Positions 16,835 through 25,984 of a DNA stretch of 64,000 nt are shown here, piece by piece. Source of the DNA: Hathewaya proteolytica DSM 3090 (lineage in GTDB: Bacteria > Bacillota > Clostridia > Clostridiales > Clostridiaceae); assembly GCF_900142225.1 (NCBI RefSeq), contig NZ_FRAD01000012.1:44829-108828 (forward strand). Reading direction: 5' to 3'. Position 1 is the first letter of the stretch; every line of letters starts with the position of its first letter. Below the pieces are notes generated by a model that saw only the letters and a list, made by a program, of their open reading frames with translations, searched no databases and was not told the DNA's origin. The position numbers were made by a program, and so were the translations under genes.

Positions 16835-17971
16835 CTATTTTTTGCAACCCCACTGTTGCAATTTTTCTTCTTTAAACTGTTCAAAATAATCTCCGTCAAT
16901 TGCATCTCGGATATCTTCCATCAGCTTATTGTAAAAGAATAGATTGTGAAGAACAGAAAGCCTCATGGCTAGCATCTCTTTAGCCTTAAATAAGTGGCGT
17001 ATATATGCTCTTGTGTAATGCCTACACACAGGACAATTACACCCTTCATCTATAGGGCGGGTATCCAGCTCGAACTTTGCATTCATTATGTTTATGCCGC
17101 CATCTTTAGTAAACAAATGTCCATGTCTTCCATTTCGGGCTGGCAGAACGCAATCAAAAAAGTCTACACCCCTAGATACAGCTTCTAGTATATTTTCAGG
17201 TGTTCCAACCCCCATCAAATATATAGGCTTATCTTGTGGGAGATTTGGTACTACCGCATCAATTATTCTATACATGTCCTCATGACTTTCTCCCACAGCC
17301 AGACCCCCTATGGCATAACCGTCAAGGTCCATCTTGGCAATAGTTCTGGCGTGTTCGGCTCTTATGTCTTCGTATACTCCACCTTGGTTTATACCAAATA
17401 ACATCTGTTGCTTATTTACGGTGTTCTCCAATTTGTTTAACCTATCCATTTCTACCTTACATCTCTCTAGCCATCTGGTGGTTCTTGCTACAGATTTTTC
17501 AACATAATCTCTTGGAGATGGATTTGATACGCACTCGTCAAAGGCCATTGCTATAGTAGATCCTAAATTGCTTTGAATTTGCATACTCTCCTCTGGTCCC
17601 ATAAATATTTTTCTTCCATCTATGTGAGAATTGAAATAAACACCTTCTTCTTTTATTGTTCTTATGGATGCAAGTGAAAACACTTGAAATCCGCCTGAAT
17701 CCGTTAGAATTGGCTTTTTCCAATTCATAAACTTATGTAAACCGCCCAGTTCCCTTACTACCTTGTCACCAGGTCTTAAATGAAGGTGATATGTATTTGA
17801 CAGCTCTACCTGACAGCCTATTTCTTCAAGGTCCATGGAAGAAACTGCACCTTTTATTGCTGCCAATGTTCCTACATTCATAAATACAGGTGTCTGTATT
17901 GTGCCGTGGACTGTTTCAAACTGTCCTCTTCTAACCTTACCGCTTTTTTTTAATAATGTATATTTTCCCAT
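16835..17971 (-). CDS. tgt: Queuine tRNA-ribosyltransferase (TGT)
   Basis: Exchanges guanine-34 of GUN-anticodon tRNAs for the queuosine precursor preQ1. The 378 residues match bacterial TGT: LTDSGGFQVFSLA near residue 88, GINQGGVYEDIR near 195, GGLAVGE near 225, the nucleophile region DCVLPARNGRHG near 272, and the zinc site CNCPVC...H near 310. It lies 23 bp after queA, which performs the next step of queuosine synthesis on the tRNA. Confidence 0.97.
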   Translation of the reverse strand: MGKYTLLKKSGKVRRGQFETVHGTIQTPVFMNVGTLAAIKGAVSSMDLEEIGCQVELSNTYHLHLRPGDKVVRELGGLHKFMNWKKPILTDSGGFQVFSLASIRTIKEEGVYFNSHIDGRKIFMGPEESMQIQSNLGSTIAMAFDECVSNPSPRDYVEKSVARTTRWLERCKVEMDRLNKLENTVNKQQMLFGINQGGVYEDIRAEHARTIAKMDLDGYAIGGLAVGESHEDMYRIIDAVVPNLPQDKPIYLMGVGTPENILEAVSRGVDFFDCVLPARNGRHGHLFTKDGGINIMNAKFELDTRPIDEGCNCPVCRHYTRAYIRHLFKAKEMLAMRLSVLHNLFFYNKLMEDIRDAIDGDYFEQFKEEKLQQWGCKK

Positions 17972-17994
17972 ATAATGTACTCCTTAATTTGCGT

Positions 17995-19020
17995 CTACTT
18001 TACAAACATGGCATCGCCAAAGCTAAAGAATCTATATTTTTTCTCCACCGCCACAGCATAGGCATTCATAACATTCTCTTTACCTGCTAGGGCGCTAACT
18101 AACATAATTAAAGTGGACTGAGGCAAGTGAAAATTTGTTATCAAACAATCTAATACTTTGAACCTATAACCTGGATATATAAAAATATCAGTCCAACCTG
18201 AGCATTCTCTAACCATGCCATTTTCGTCTGCTATACTTTCAATTGTTCTACAAGAGGTTGTGCCTACTGCCACTACTTTTTTTCCTGCATTTTTTGTTTT
18301 ATTTATCACATCTGCTGTTTCTTTGCCCATAACATAAAATTCCGAGTGCATGTGATGTTCTTCAATATTTTCTGCCTTTACAGGCCTAAAAGTCCCTAAT
18401 CCAACGTGTAGTGTAACAAACTCCACATTTACTCCTTTTTTTCTGATAGCATCTAAGAGCTCTGTAGTAAAATGAAGCCCTGCTGTAGGAGCTGCAGCGG
18501 AACCAAGTTCCTTAGAGTATACTGTTTGGTATCTATTTTTTTCTTCAAGTTTTTCAGTTATATACGGTGGCAATGGCATTTCACCTAGTTTGTCTAAAAC
18601 CTCTTCAAAAATGCCCTCATATTGAAACTCCACTATTCTAGTTCCTTCTTCAATTATATCCACAACAGTAGCTTTTAATTCACCATTGCCGAATACAAAT
18701 CGTGACCCTACTTTAGCTCGTTTTCCTGGTTTAACCAAGGTCTCCCAGTGGTTATCATCTATTCTCTTAAGCAAAAGGAATTCCATTTTCCCCATGGAAT
18801 CCTCCTTGTGTCCTATAAGCCTTGCTGGTATCACCTTTGTATTGTTGAGTACTAAGCAGTCCCCTGGCTCCAGGTAGTCCAAAATATCCTTAAACACTTT
18901 GTGTTCAATATCTCCCGTTTTCTTATCTAGCACCATCAATCTGGACTGATCCCTATTTTCTATTGGGTGTTGTGCAATATATTCCTGCGGTAAATCAAAA
19001 TCAAAATCTGTAACTTTCAA
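17995..19020 (-). CDS. queA: S-adenosylmethionine:tRNA ribosyltransferase-isomerase
   Basis: Transfers and isomerises the ribosyl moiety of SAM onto preQ1-modified tRNA, making epoxyqueuosine. It shows the family sequences PQEYIAQHPIENRDQSRL, LNNTKVIPARL, TAGLHFT and HVGLGTFRPV. I prefer the TTG start at 19020 (341 residues, MKVTDFDFDLP) because GAGG lies 8 nt upstream. The alternative GTG at 19029 is itself part of the ribosome binding region. It sits between ruvB and tgt in the conserved ruvAB-queA-tgt-yajC block. Confidence 0.95.
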   Translation of the reverse strand: MKVTDFDFDLPQEYIAQHPIENRDQSRLMVLDKKTGDIEHKVFKDILDYLEPGDCLVLNNTKVIPARLIGHKEDSMGKMEFLLLKRIDDNHWETLVKPGKRAKVGSRFVFGNGELKATVVDIIEEGTRIVEFQYEGIFEEVLDKLGEMPLPPYITEKLEEKNRYQTVYSKELGSAAAPTAGLHFTTELLDAIRKKGVNVEFVTLHVGLGTFRPVKAENIEEHHMHSEFYVMGKETADVINKTKNAGKKVVAVGTTSCRTIESIADENGMVRECSGWTDIFIYPGYRFKVLDCLITNFHLPQSTLIMLVSALAGKENVMNAYAVAVEKKYRFFSFGDAMFVK

Positions 19021-19036
19021 ATTATACACCTCTCAT

Positions 19037-20080
19037 CTATTCAAAAATACTACACTGTTTGCCATTAAATCTATTTTCGCTAATTTCTTCTTGAGATACT
19101 TTTAGATGATTATAAGCTCTTTCACCTGCTATTCTTCCTCTAGGAGTTCTTATAAGAAAACCTTTTTGTAACAAATAAGGTTCGTACACATCTTCAACTG
19201 TGGAAGTTTCCTCTCCTATAAAATATGCCAAGGTCTCTACCCCTACAGGTCCCCCCTTAAAATTAAAAACAAGGGCTTCCAAAATCTTATTGTCTACAGA
19301 ATCAAAGCCTTCCTCATCTATTCCAAGCATAGCCGTAGACTTTTCCACTAATTTCTCATCCACCACAGAAGCATCATACACATCGGCATAATCTCGGACT
19401 CTTTTCAACAATCTATTGGCGATTCTAGGAGTTCCTCTTGATTTTCCAGCTAATATCCAAGCCCCATCTCTAGACATATTTACCTGAAGTATATTGGCCG
19501 ATCTGGTTATTATCTCTGTCAATTCCTCTTCCTCGTAAAACTCCATAGCACACAATATGCCAAATCGATCCCTAAGAGGTGAGGTCAGAAGCCCTAGTCT
19601 GGTGGTGGCTCCTATTAGTGTAAACTTTGGCAAATCTATTCGTATAGATTTTGCCTGTGCCCCTTTTCCAATTACTATGTCTAAGGCATAGTCTTCCATG
19701 GCAGGATACAAGATTTCCTCTACAGTCCTTGATAATCTGTGTATTTCATCTATAAACAAAACATCATTTTCTGACAAGCTTGTCAATATTGCAGCTAAAT
19801 CTCCAGCCCTTTCAATAGCAGGTCCAGAGGTTATTTTAAGACTTCCTCCCATTTCTCTTGCTATTATGTTTGCAAGTGTTGTCTTCCCAAGGCCTGGTGG
19901 TCCATAAAGTAGAGTGTGATCGAGGGCTTCTCCTCTTTTTTGAGCTGCCTTAATAAATATTTTAAGATTTTCTTTAACCTTTTTTTGTCCTATATATTCA
20001 CTTAATCTTGTAGGCCGCAAAGATAACTCACAAACTTCATCTTCTTCTATAAATTCTGGTGTAATAAATCTGTCATCCAA
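19037..20080 (-). CDS. ruvB: Holliday junction branch-migration ATPase RuvB
   Basis: AAA+ motor that drives branch migration with RuvA. Walker A is GPPGLGKTTL near residue 57, Walker B is DEIHR near 105, sensor 1 is GATTR near 155, and a C-terminal winged helix carries RTPRGR. The TTG at 20080 (347 residues, MDDRFITPEF) has GAGG at suitable spacing; a GTG at 20089 is the alternative. ruvA ends 10 bp upstream of the chosen start, so the pair is co-translated. Confidence 0.97.
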   Translation of the reverse strand: MDDRFITPEFIEEDEVCELSLRPTRLSEYIGQKKVKENLKIFIKAAQKRGEALDHTLLYGPPGLGKTTLANIIAREMGGSLKITSGPAIERAGDLAAILTSLSENDVLFIDEIHRLSRTVEEILYPAMEDYALDIVIGKGAQAKSIRIDLPKFTLIGATTRLGLLTSPLRDRFGILCAMEFYEEEELTEIITRSANILQVNMSRDGAWILAGKSRGTPRIANRLLKRVRDYADVYDASVVDEKLVEKSTAMLGIDEEGFDSVDNKILEALVFNFKGGPVGVETLAYFIGEETSTVEDVYEPYLLQKGFLIRTPRGRIAGERAYNHLKVSQEEISENRFNGKQCSIFE

Positions 20081-20090
20081 TGTTTCCACC

Positions 20091-20675
20091 TCAATTCATA
20101 AGGAACTTTAAGCATTCTTTTATTGTATCTTCCACCGACTCAATGCGTTCCAAATTTTTCATAGCTTTTTCAATTTCTTTTTCATTGTATCCTAATGCTT
20201 TCAATGCCTCACAAGCCTCATCACAATTGACCTTGTTTTTCTGTAAATCGGAGTTTTCATCTCCACAGTTTTCAACTTCAATCTTATCTTTTAACTCTAA
20301 AATAATTCTTTGAGCTATCTTACTCCCAACTCCCGGAGCCTTCATAAGAAGTTTGTATTCTCCGTTAACTATGGCATTTTTAAGATTGCTGACTGTGGTA
20401 ACAGATAAAAGGGAAAGCGCAGCTTTTGCCCCTACTCCATTTACAGTGAGTAGCTTTTGGAACAGCTCCAACTCTTCTACAGAATAAAATCCATACAATC
20501 CAATAAAATCATCCCTAACTATCTGGAGAATATGAAGTGTGACCTTTTCATTTACAGGCGGCAGATATGACATAGTATTTCCCGATGAAAAGATCTTATA
20601 GCCTATATCATTGTTTTCTAAAACAATGTAATCTAAATTTATCCCTTTGAAAATCCCCTTAATGTATTCGTACAC
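20091..20675 (-). CDS. ruvA: Holliday junction DNA-binding protein RuvA
   Basis: Tetrameric scaffold that binds four-way junctions and loads RuvB. The 194 residues show an N-terminal OB fold (MYEYIKGIFKGI...), helix-hairpin-helix motifs in the middle (LLTVNGVGAKAALSLL and LMKAPGVGSKIAQRII, near 75 and 110), and a C-terminal UBA-like RuvB-contact domain. The start is GTG after GAGGTGAAG. No ruvC is present in the neighbourhood. Confidence 0.95.
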   Translation of the reverse strand: MYEYIKGIFKGINLDYIVLENNDIGYKIFSSGNTMSYLPPVNEKVTLHILQIVRDDFIGLYGFYSVEELELFQKLLTVNGVGAKAALSLLSVTTVSNLKNAIVNGEYKLLMKAPGVGSKIAQRIILELKDKIEVENCGDENSDLQKNKVNCDEACEALKALGYNEKEIEKAMKNLERIESVEDTIKECLKFLMN

Positions 20676-20684
20676 ATCTTCACC

Positions 20685-20775
20685 TCATTTTATAAGCAAA
20701 ATTCTTACCTTCAAGTGGATTTTTAACTCCATGTAAAGGTTAGAAGTCGTTATCTATAGCTTCCCATAGATAAAC
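20685..20775 (-). promoter_or_regulatory. Structured leader upstream of ruvA
   Basis: On the minus strand, a hairpin with TTATCTAT/ATAGATAA arms (20752-20775) is followed by a larger imperfect stem. In that stem TTCTAACCTT pairs with AAGGTAAGAA, enclosing a second pairing of GGAG with TCC, ending just before ruvA. It looks like mRNA secondary structure, but I match it to no known riboswitch. Confidence 0.35.
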
Positions 20776-20834
20776 TTACAATTTACTTTACCATTAATGA
20801 CATAGGATTTCAACCAAATATGAGTTTTTTATTT

Positions 20835-21218
20835 TTACGATTTAAAGATTCCTATCAATGCTTCATGAGCATCTTCCCTTGTATCATACTGATATATTTT
20901 ATCCCCATTTCTTAAAAGTTCTATATCGTCTTTTGGCAACATAAATATATTTATGTTGGATATGTCTTTTTCACTTTCAAGCTTTACATTTCCTTTTTCA
21001 TCGCTTTTTAATATGGCAACATATTTTCCTTCTATGCCTATTACGTATTTATTTGGCGCATATTTATACTTTGTCGATTTAGTGGACAACATAACTACCT
21101 CCACCTTTTCTCTAAATATGGCCTTTGTAAAAAGCATATTTGTGGTTTTGTAGGATACATTAAAAAATAAAAACAATGCTGTCATTGCACTAAAAAAAAT
21201 TTTTTTAAAATATTTCAT
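20835..21218 (-). CDS. Exported BofC-like protein
   Basis: A 127-residue protein with an N-terminal hydrophobic segment (about residues 5-22) that acts as a signal or anchor, followed by a soluble domain. The C-terminal half (YVIGIEGKYVAILK to YDTREDAHEALIGIFKS) resembles the BofC C-terminal domain of spore formers, where BofC regulates intercompartmental signalling (pro-sigma-K processing) in Bacillus. The role in clostridia is uncertain. I chose ATG 21218, preceded by AAAGGGTG, over 21269. It lies between degV and ruvA. Confidence 0.6.
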   Translation of the reverse strand: MKYFKKIFFSAMTALFLFFNVSYKTTNMLFTKAIFREKVEVVMLSTKSTKYKYAPNKYVIGIEGKYVAILKSDEKGNVKLESEKDISNINIFMLPKDDIELLRNGDKIYQYDTREDAHEALIGIFKS

Positions 21219-21332
21219 ATTATCACCCTTTCTTATTAAGTATTTCCATGAAAAGGGGGTAATATGCAAAAAAGAAATAATCCGGCCAGCTTCACCGTTT
21301 ATTTCTTTTATTGTTGTTATATTGTATGCTGT

Positions 21333-22175
21333 TTACTTTACTTTGTAGCAAATTACACCAATTAGGCCAGGGCCACTGTGTACACCAGAAACAGGGCTTA
21401 CGTTTCCAACTACCTTTACACTTCGAATGAACTCTTTGCCTTTAAGATTTTCTGCCATCTCTAAGGTTTCCTGCTCTGCATTTCCGTATACAAGATACAC
21501 ATCTACTAATTCCTTAGGTTCTAAAATGATTTCTTCCATTCTTCTAAGGGACTGTTTTCTGCCACGCATTTTCTCATAAGTAACATATTTTCCATCATCA
21601 TCGATGGTAACAATAGGTTTTAAATTTATCAATTCTCCAAAGGTACCAGTTATCTTTCCTATTCTTCCACCTTTTTTAAGATACTTCAAGGTGCCGATTA
21701 CAAAATAACCCTTTATTTTCTCTTTTATTCTAGGAATTTCTTCTATAATCTCTTCAAAATCTTTTCCTTGCTCTATTAACTCTGCGCACTTTTCTACTAT
21801 AAGTCCTTGACACATAGAAATACCTCTTGAGTCGTAGACAAATATATTTATGTCATTAAATTCTTTACTTGCCAAATTTACAGCGTTGAATATTCCAGAT
21901 AAGCCACTGGACAAAGTTATGCAAATGACGTGAGTATAACCTTCTTTTATAAGTTCATTAAAAGTACATTCCATGTCAGATAACAAAGGAAGTGAGGTAG
22001 TTACATTGCAGTCATCAAGTTTAGAATACACTTGCTCAGAGCTAATATCTATACCATCTCTAAACTCTTCATTGTCACAAATAACCCTAAATGGTAACAC
22101 TCTTATTTTGTATTTTTCTATTATTTCACTATTTAAATCACATGCACTATCGGTAACTAAAGCAATTTTATTCAT
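21333..22175 (-). CDS. DegV-family fatty-acid-binding protein
   Basis: A 280-residue DegV protein. It begins KIALVTDSACDLN, with the conserved TDS-D start, has SSGLSGIFNA near residue 90 and GGRIGKITGTF near 165, and ends HSGPGLIGV. Some family members (FakB) present bound fatty acids to a kinase for phospholipid synthesis; no fakA is in the window, so this is family-level inference. GAGGTGAATGT precedes the ATG at 22175. Confidence 0.9.
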   Translation of the reverse strand: MNKIALVTDSACDLNSEIIEKYKIRVLPFRVICDNEEFRDGIDISSEQVYSKLDDCNVTTSLPLLSDMECTFNELIKEGYTHVICITLSSGLSGIFNAVNLASKEFNDINIFVYDSRGISMCQGLIVEKCAELIEQGKDFEEIIEEIPRIKEKIKGYFVIGTLKYLKKGGRIGKITGTFGELINLKPIVTIDDDGKYVTYEKMRGRKQSLRRMEEIILEPKELVDVYLVYGNAEQETLEMAENLKGKEFIRSVKVVGNVSPVSGVHSGPGLIGVICYKVK

Positions 22176-22335
22176 ACATTCACCTCTTAAATACAAGTTT
22201 TAAAAACTACGTTTCATCACATGGATATTATACCATATACTAGTTTAGAAGTATATACAATATTCTAAATTAAATTTTTAACAATTTAAATATTTTAAAT
22301 CCATATAGAAAAATTTGGTTTGTTATCTTAAAGAA

Positions 22336-22373
22336 ATACCTTTCATCATTTATAAATATAATGAAAGGCATAT
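22336..22373 (-). terminator. Terminator downstream of yebC
   Basis: An imperfect stem (ATACCTTTCATCATT with AATGAAAGGCAT) lies just after the yebC stop, with a T-rich stretch following on the minus strand. Confidence 0.55.
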
Positions 22374-22381
22374 TCTTCTAT

Positions 22382-23119
22382 CTATTCATCCCATCCTTCA
22401 GGGAATTCTGCATTGTGGTACACATCCTGGACATCGTCATCATCGTCAAGCAAGTTAAGCATTTTCTGGAATTTCTTAGCGTCATCCTCGTTTAACTCAC
22501 TATATGTATCAGGGATCATTTTAACTGCTGCTTCTAAGAATTCAATATTTTTTTCTTCAAGGGCTTCTCTTACAGCTCCGAAGTTTTCTGGTTCCGTTGT
22601 GATGACAAACACATCTTCTTCAGCTTGAAAATCTTCTGCCCCAGCTTCTAAGGCTAACATCATTACTTCATCTTCATCTAAATCTTCCCTATCAATTACG
22701 AGTTCGCCCTTCTCTTGGAACATAAAGCCTACACACCCTGTGGTGCCCATGTTCCCGCCGCCTTTTGTAAATGCACTTCTAACGTTTCCAGCTGATCTGT
22801 TTTTGTTGTCAGTTAAAGCATCCACAATAACAGCTATTCCATTTGGACCATAGCCCTCGTATCTTATAGATTCGTAGTTTACGCTGCCAAGCTCTCCTGC
22901 TGCCTTTTTTATAGCTCTGTCTATTGAATCTTTAGGCATGTTATTTGCTTTTGCCTTTGCAATTACATCCCTAAGCTTTGGATTGGCCTCAGGGTTTGCT
23001 CCACCATTTTTTGCAGCTATGGCAAGTTCTTTACCTATCTTTGTAAAGACTTTACCTCTTGCCGCATCCGCTTTTCCCTTCTTGGCTTGTATATTATGCC
23101 ACTTTGAATGTCCTGACAT
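22382..23119 (-). CDS. YebC/PmpR-family protein (TACO1 type)
   Basis: A 245-residue YebC-family protein starting MSGHSKWHNIQAKKGKADAA, the diagnostic N-terminus, with GYGPNGIA near residue 87 and an acidic C-terminus. The family has been linked both to DNA-binding regulation and to relief of ribosome stalling at proline-rich sequences; which applies here is unknown. AGGAGG precedes the ATG. It has its own terminator. Confidence 0.94.
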   Translation of the reverse strand: MSGHSKWHNIQAKKGKADAARGKVFTKIGKELAIAAKNGGANPEANPKLRDVIAKAKANNMPKDSIDRAIKKAAGELGSVNYESIRYEGYGPNGIAVIVDALTDNKNRSAGNVRSAFTKGGGNMGTTGCVGFMFQEKGELVIDREDLDEDEVMMLALEAGAEDFQAEEDVFVITTEPENFGAVREALEEKNIEFLEAAVKMIPDTYSELNEDDAKKFQKMLNLLDDDDDVQDVYHNAEFPEGWDE

Positions 23120-23231
23120 GATTGTTTCCTCCTATTTCAATAATATTTATTGTAAATCTATGTTTTGTTTATATATAAATAAAATTATAACATAATAAAT
23201 TTTACATTCTTAAAGTCCTACTGTCAAATGT

Positions 23232-23873
23232 TTATGCATATAATCTGTATCCCATCTTAAAAAAGTACTGCTCTTCATCGATTTCTATGGTAACCTTTCC
23301 CATGGTAAGGTCCTTAACTGTGTTTTCTAAGTCAGCTCTACTATGCTTTTCAATGTTTACAGTTATTGCTACCTTGTCAGTATATGCTGTGTCCTCTATA
23401 TGCCATTGATTTTTTTCAAAGGTGTACTGGATTTTGCCTAGCAAATCATAGTCGAATTCCATTCTTACTGTGAATCCTCTCACCTTTTCCACAATCTCTG
23501 TTGCCTTTAATGCCAGGGAAGCTCCGTTAGAATAAGCCCTTGTAAGGTTAGACGCTCCAAGAAGCACACCGCCAAAATATCTAGTAACAACAACTACTAC
23601 ATCCGTTAGATTGTTTCTCTTAAGCACCTCTAACACTGGTATTCCTCCCGTTCCCTTAGGCTCCCCATCATCACTATACCTCTGAATCCCCATGTTTTCC
23701 CCAACAATATATGCAAACACATTATGTCTGGCATCCTTATACCTATTTTTTATTTCCTCTATATACTTTTTTGCCTCATCCTCCGATTCAACCCTCATTA
23801 CATTGCCTATAAATCTAGACTTCTTCTCTTCAAATTCACTAGTACCTTGGTTTATTATTGTAAAATAACTCAC
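23232..23873 (-). CDS. YigZ/IMPACT-family protein
   Basis: A 213-residue member of the UPF0029/IMPACT family. Near the N-terminus are FEEKKSRFIG, DARHNVFAYIVG and SDDGEPKGTGG, the classic IMPACT signatures, then VTRYFGGVLLG. The C-terminal DUF1949-like domain has a ferredoxin-like pattern. Bacterial YigZ is of uncertain function, possibly linked to translation or nucleic-acid binding. The start is GTG. It follows the HEAT-repeat gene by 21 bp. Confidence 0.92.
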   Translation of the reverse strand: MSYFTIINQGTSEFEEKKSRFIGNVMRVESEDEAKKYIEEIKNRYKDARHNVFAYIVGENMGIQRYSDDGEPKGTGGIPVLEVLKRNNLTDVVVVVTRYFGGVLLGASNLTRAYSNGASLALKATEIVEKVRGFTVRMEFDYDLLGKIQYTFEKNQWHIEDTAYTDKVAITVNIEKHSRADLENTVKDLTMGKVTIEIDEEQYFFKMGYRLYA

Positions 23874-23894
23874 TTTCCCTCACTCCCTAACCTT

Positions 23895-24560
23895 TTATTT
23901 TACAGAATGGAGATATGCTTTGCACTTTTCTCTTATGTAATCTTTATCAGTATTGTTCATTATAAATTCAATTTTCTCTTTACACTTTACGCTATTTATC
24001 TTCATTAAAGATGATATAGCATAACTTACAACTTGATTGTTTTGATCTTCTAGTGCCCTAATTAGTGCCATTTCGCCTTGCTCCGACTTTAGTTTTCCAA
24101 GGGCTGATACTGACAATCTCCTTAAGGTTACATTGTCATGAACAGTGCACTTAATCAAAATCCCTGTGCCATCTTTATAATTCAATTCACCTATAATCCA
24201 TATAGCTTTTTCCTTTTCAAACCAGTTCATATCTCCAAATGAATCCACAATGTATGCACAAAGTTGGGATTTCAGTGCTTCATTTAAAGTTTCAAAGGAT
24301 TTTAATCTGCTTTCTTTACTCACCTTGCAAAGATATTGAAATAGTTCCTCTGAATTTTTGCATTTTGATATGACGCCATATTTTAATTTACCCTTTATAA
24401 TATGTTGCTGCACTTGTTCCCTTGTTAAATGGCGTATCTTTGCAATAGAATCAATAGGCTTATCTTCAAGAAATAAAAAGTATGTTATATCCTCTTCCGA
24501 AACATCATCTATATTATTCCAATTTTTATTTGATTGTATGTTATAATTTTTATTTTCCAA
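23895..24560 (-). CDS. HEAT-repeat domain protein
   Basis: A 221-residue soluble protein. The N-terminal part (about 18-70) looks like a short helical DNA- or protein-binding region (EEDITYFLFLEDKPIDSI). The C-terminal half has HEAT-like helical repeats, including WIIGELNYKDGTGILIK and LRRLSVSALGKLKSEQGEMAL. Such repeats are usually protein-interaction scaffolds. The start is TTG with AGAGG 8 nt upstream; that site lies at the end of the preceding MocR gene, so translation is coupled. Its precise function is unknown. Confidence 0.75.
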   Translation of the reverse strand: MENKNYNIQSNKNWNNIDDVSEEDITYFLFLEDKPIDSIAKIRHLTREQVQQHIIKGKLKYGVISKCKNSEELFQYLCKVSKESRLKSFETLNEALKSQLCAYIVDSFGDMNWFEKEKAIWIIGELNYKDGTGILIKCTVHDNVTLRRLSVSALGKLKSEQGEMALIRALEDQNNQVVSYAISSLMKINSVKCKEKIEFIMNNTDKDYIREKCKAYLHSVK

Positions 24561-24565
24561 AGTTC

Positions 24566-25984
24566 TTACCTCTTTAATTCATTAAAGATATTTTTTATGA
24601 CAGCTAAGCCTGTCACCATATCGGCCTCAGTGGCTCTAGCAAATCCAATTTTAAAATGCTTATACCCATCCTCAGGATTTTTATAGAAAAACACTCCTGG
24701 AGTAATTACAACTCCTTGTTTAAAACCCTTTTCAAAAAGTTCCATGGAATTCATGTTGTTTTTTATTGTAAGGTAAACACTGAGTCCACCTTTAGACTCC
24801 GTATATTGAAGATGTTCTTGAAGCTCTTTCTGAATAATTTCAACTAAAAAGCTATACCTCTTTTCATACTCTGTTCTGAGTTTTTTTACATGTGTCTTCC
24901 AGTAGGCTTTTTTTATGTACACTTCAAGTGCCCTTTGCATTATACTAGATGTGCTGATGTCTGTGTTGATTTTAAAGTTTAATACCATCTCTTTTAATTC
25001 TTTAGGAAGAAGAAGATACCCAAGCCTTATACCTGGAAGAAAGGTTTTGGAAAAGCTCTTTACATATATAACTTTATTATTGTTATCTAAATATTTGAAA
25101 CTTGTATTTTCATTTTTTTCATGGTAAATTAGCTCTGACATATAATCGTCTTCTAAAATATAAAAGTTGTATATTTCAGCTAATTCCAATATTCTCTTTT
25201 TCTTCTCATAGCTGTAGCATATCCCCGTGGGATTGTGCAATGAACTCATGGTGTAAAAGCACTTTATATCATTTTTCATAAGAACCTTTTCAAACTTATC
25301 TAAATCTATACCATCCTCTTGAAGTGGAATATCTATAACATTAGCTTTTCTCCAATTGAACACATTTAAAGCCCCATTATATGTAGGGCTTTCCACCACC
25401 ACATTGTCAGCACTATTTATTAAAGTTCGAGATATAAGGTCGATTCCTTGCTGTGCCCCGGATATAATTAAAAAATCTCCTGGCAAGTACTTATTGTCCC
25501 AAAATGCTTCGTTTATGGTTTTTCTCAATCCCTCAAAGCCCTTTGCATCATTGTGAAGAAATGCCTTTGCCCCATCTCTATCCATAATGTAATTTATGCA
25601 CTTTTTAAAATCTTCTATAGGAAAAAATTCCTCTCTTATACTGTCACCTACGAAATCAATGTAAGAATGGTGTTTCAAGTTTAACTTTTTTAATGCCTGT
25701 GCATACACTTTTTTATAATCTCTATTGTTATAGGGGCTTTTTACATAAGTGCCACTGCCAAGTTTTTGATAGCAAACTCCATGTTGACAAAGTTTGTTAT
25801 AGGCCATAATCACCGTATCTTTGTTAACTCCAAGATAATGGCTAAGTTTTCTGATGGAGGGTAGCTTATCCCTATCCTCCATCATGCCTCTTTGTATTAA
25901 CTCTTCTATGTGAATAGCTATTTGCATATATTTAGGACTGTCTTTTTGAAAGATAATATTAAACTTATCCATAATATTTTCCAT
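24566..25984 (-). CDS. MocR-type transcriptional regulator (GntR winged helix fused to aminotransferase fold)
   Basis: A 472-residue regulator. The N-terminal GntR winged helix (about residues 12-80) contains LPSIRKLSHYLGVNKDTV. The remaining fold-type I aminotransferase domain has the PLP-lysine motif YVKSFSKTFLPGIRLGY near residue 305 and SGAQQGID near 165. MocR proteins commonly sense PLP or amino-compounds and control a neighbouring gene or transporter; no pdx gene is nearby. Its ATG shares a base with the stop codon of the upstream nucleotidyltransferase, so the two are translationally coupled. Confidence 0.9.
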   Translation of the reverse strand: MENIMDKFNIIFQKDSPKYMQIAIHIEELIQRGMMEDRDKLPSIRKLSHYLGVNKDTVIMAYNKLCQHGVCYQKLGSGTYVKSPYNNRDYKKVYAQALKKLNLKHHSYIDFVGDSIREEFFPIEDFKKCINYIMDRDGAKAFLHNDAKGFEGLRKTINEAFWDNKYLPGDFLIISGAQQGIDLISRTLINSADNVVVESPTYNGALNVFNWRKANVIDIPLQEDGIDLDKFEKVLMKNDIKCFYTMSSLHNPTGICYSYEKKKRILELAEIYNFYILEDDYMSELIYHEKNENTSFKYLDNNNKVIYVKSFSKTFLPGIRLGYLLLPKELKEMVLNFKINTDISTSSIMQRALEVYIKKAYWKTHVKKLRTEYEKRYSFLVEIIQKELQEHLQYTESKGGLSVYLTIKNNMNSMELFEKGFKQGVVITPGVFFYKNPEDGYKHFKIGFARATEADMVTGLAVIKNIFNELKR

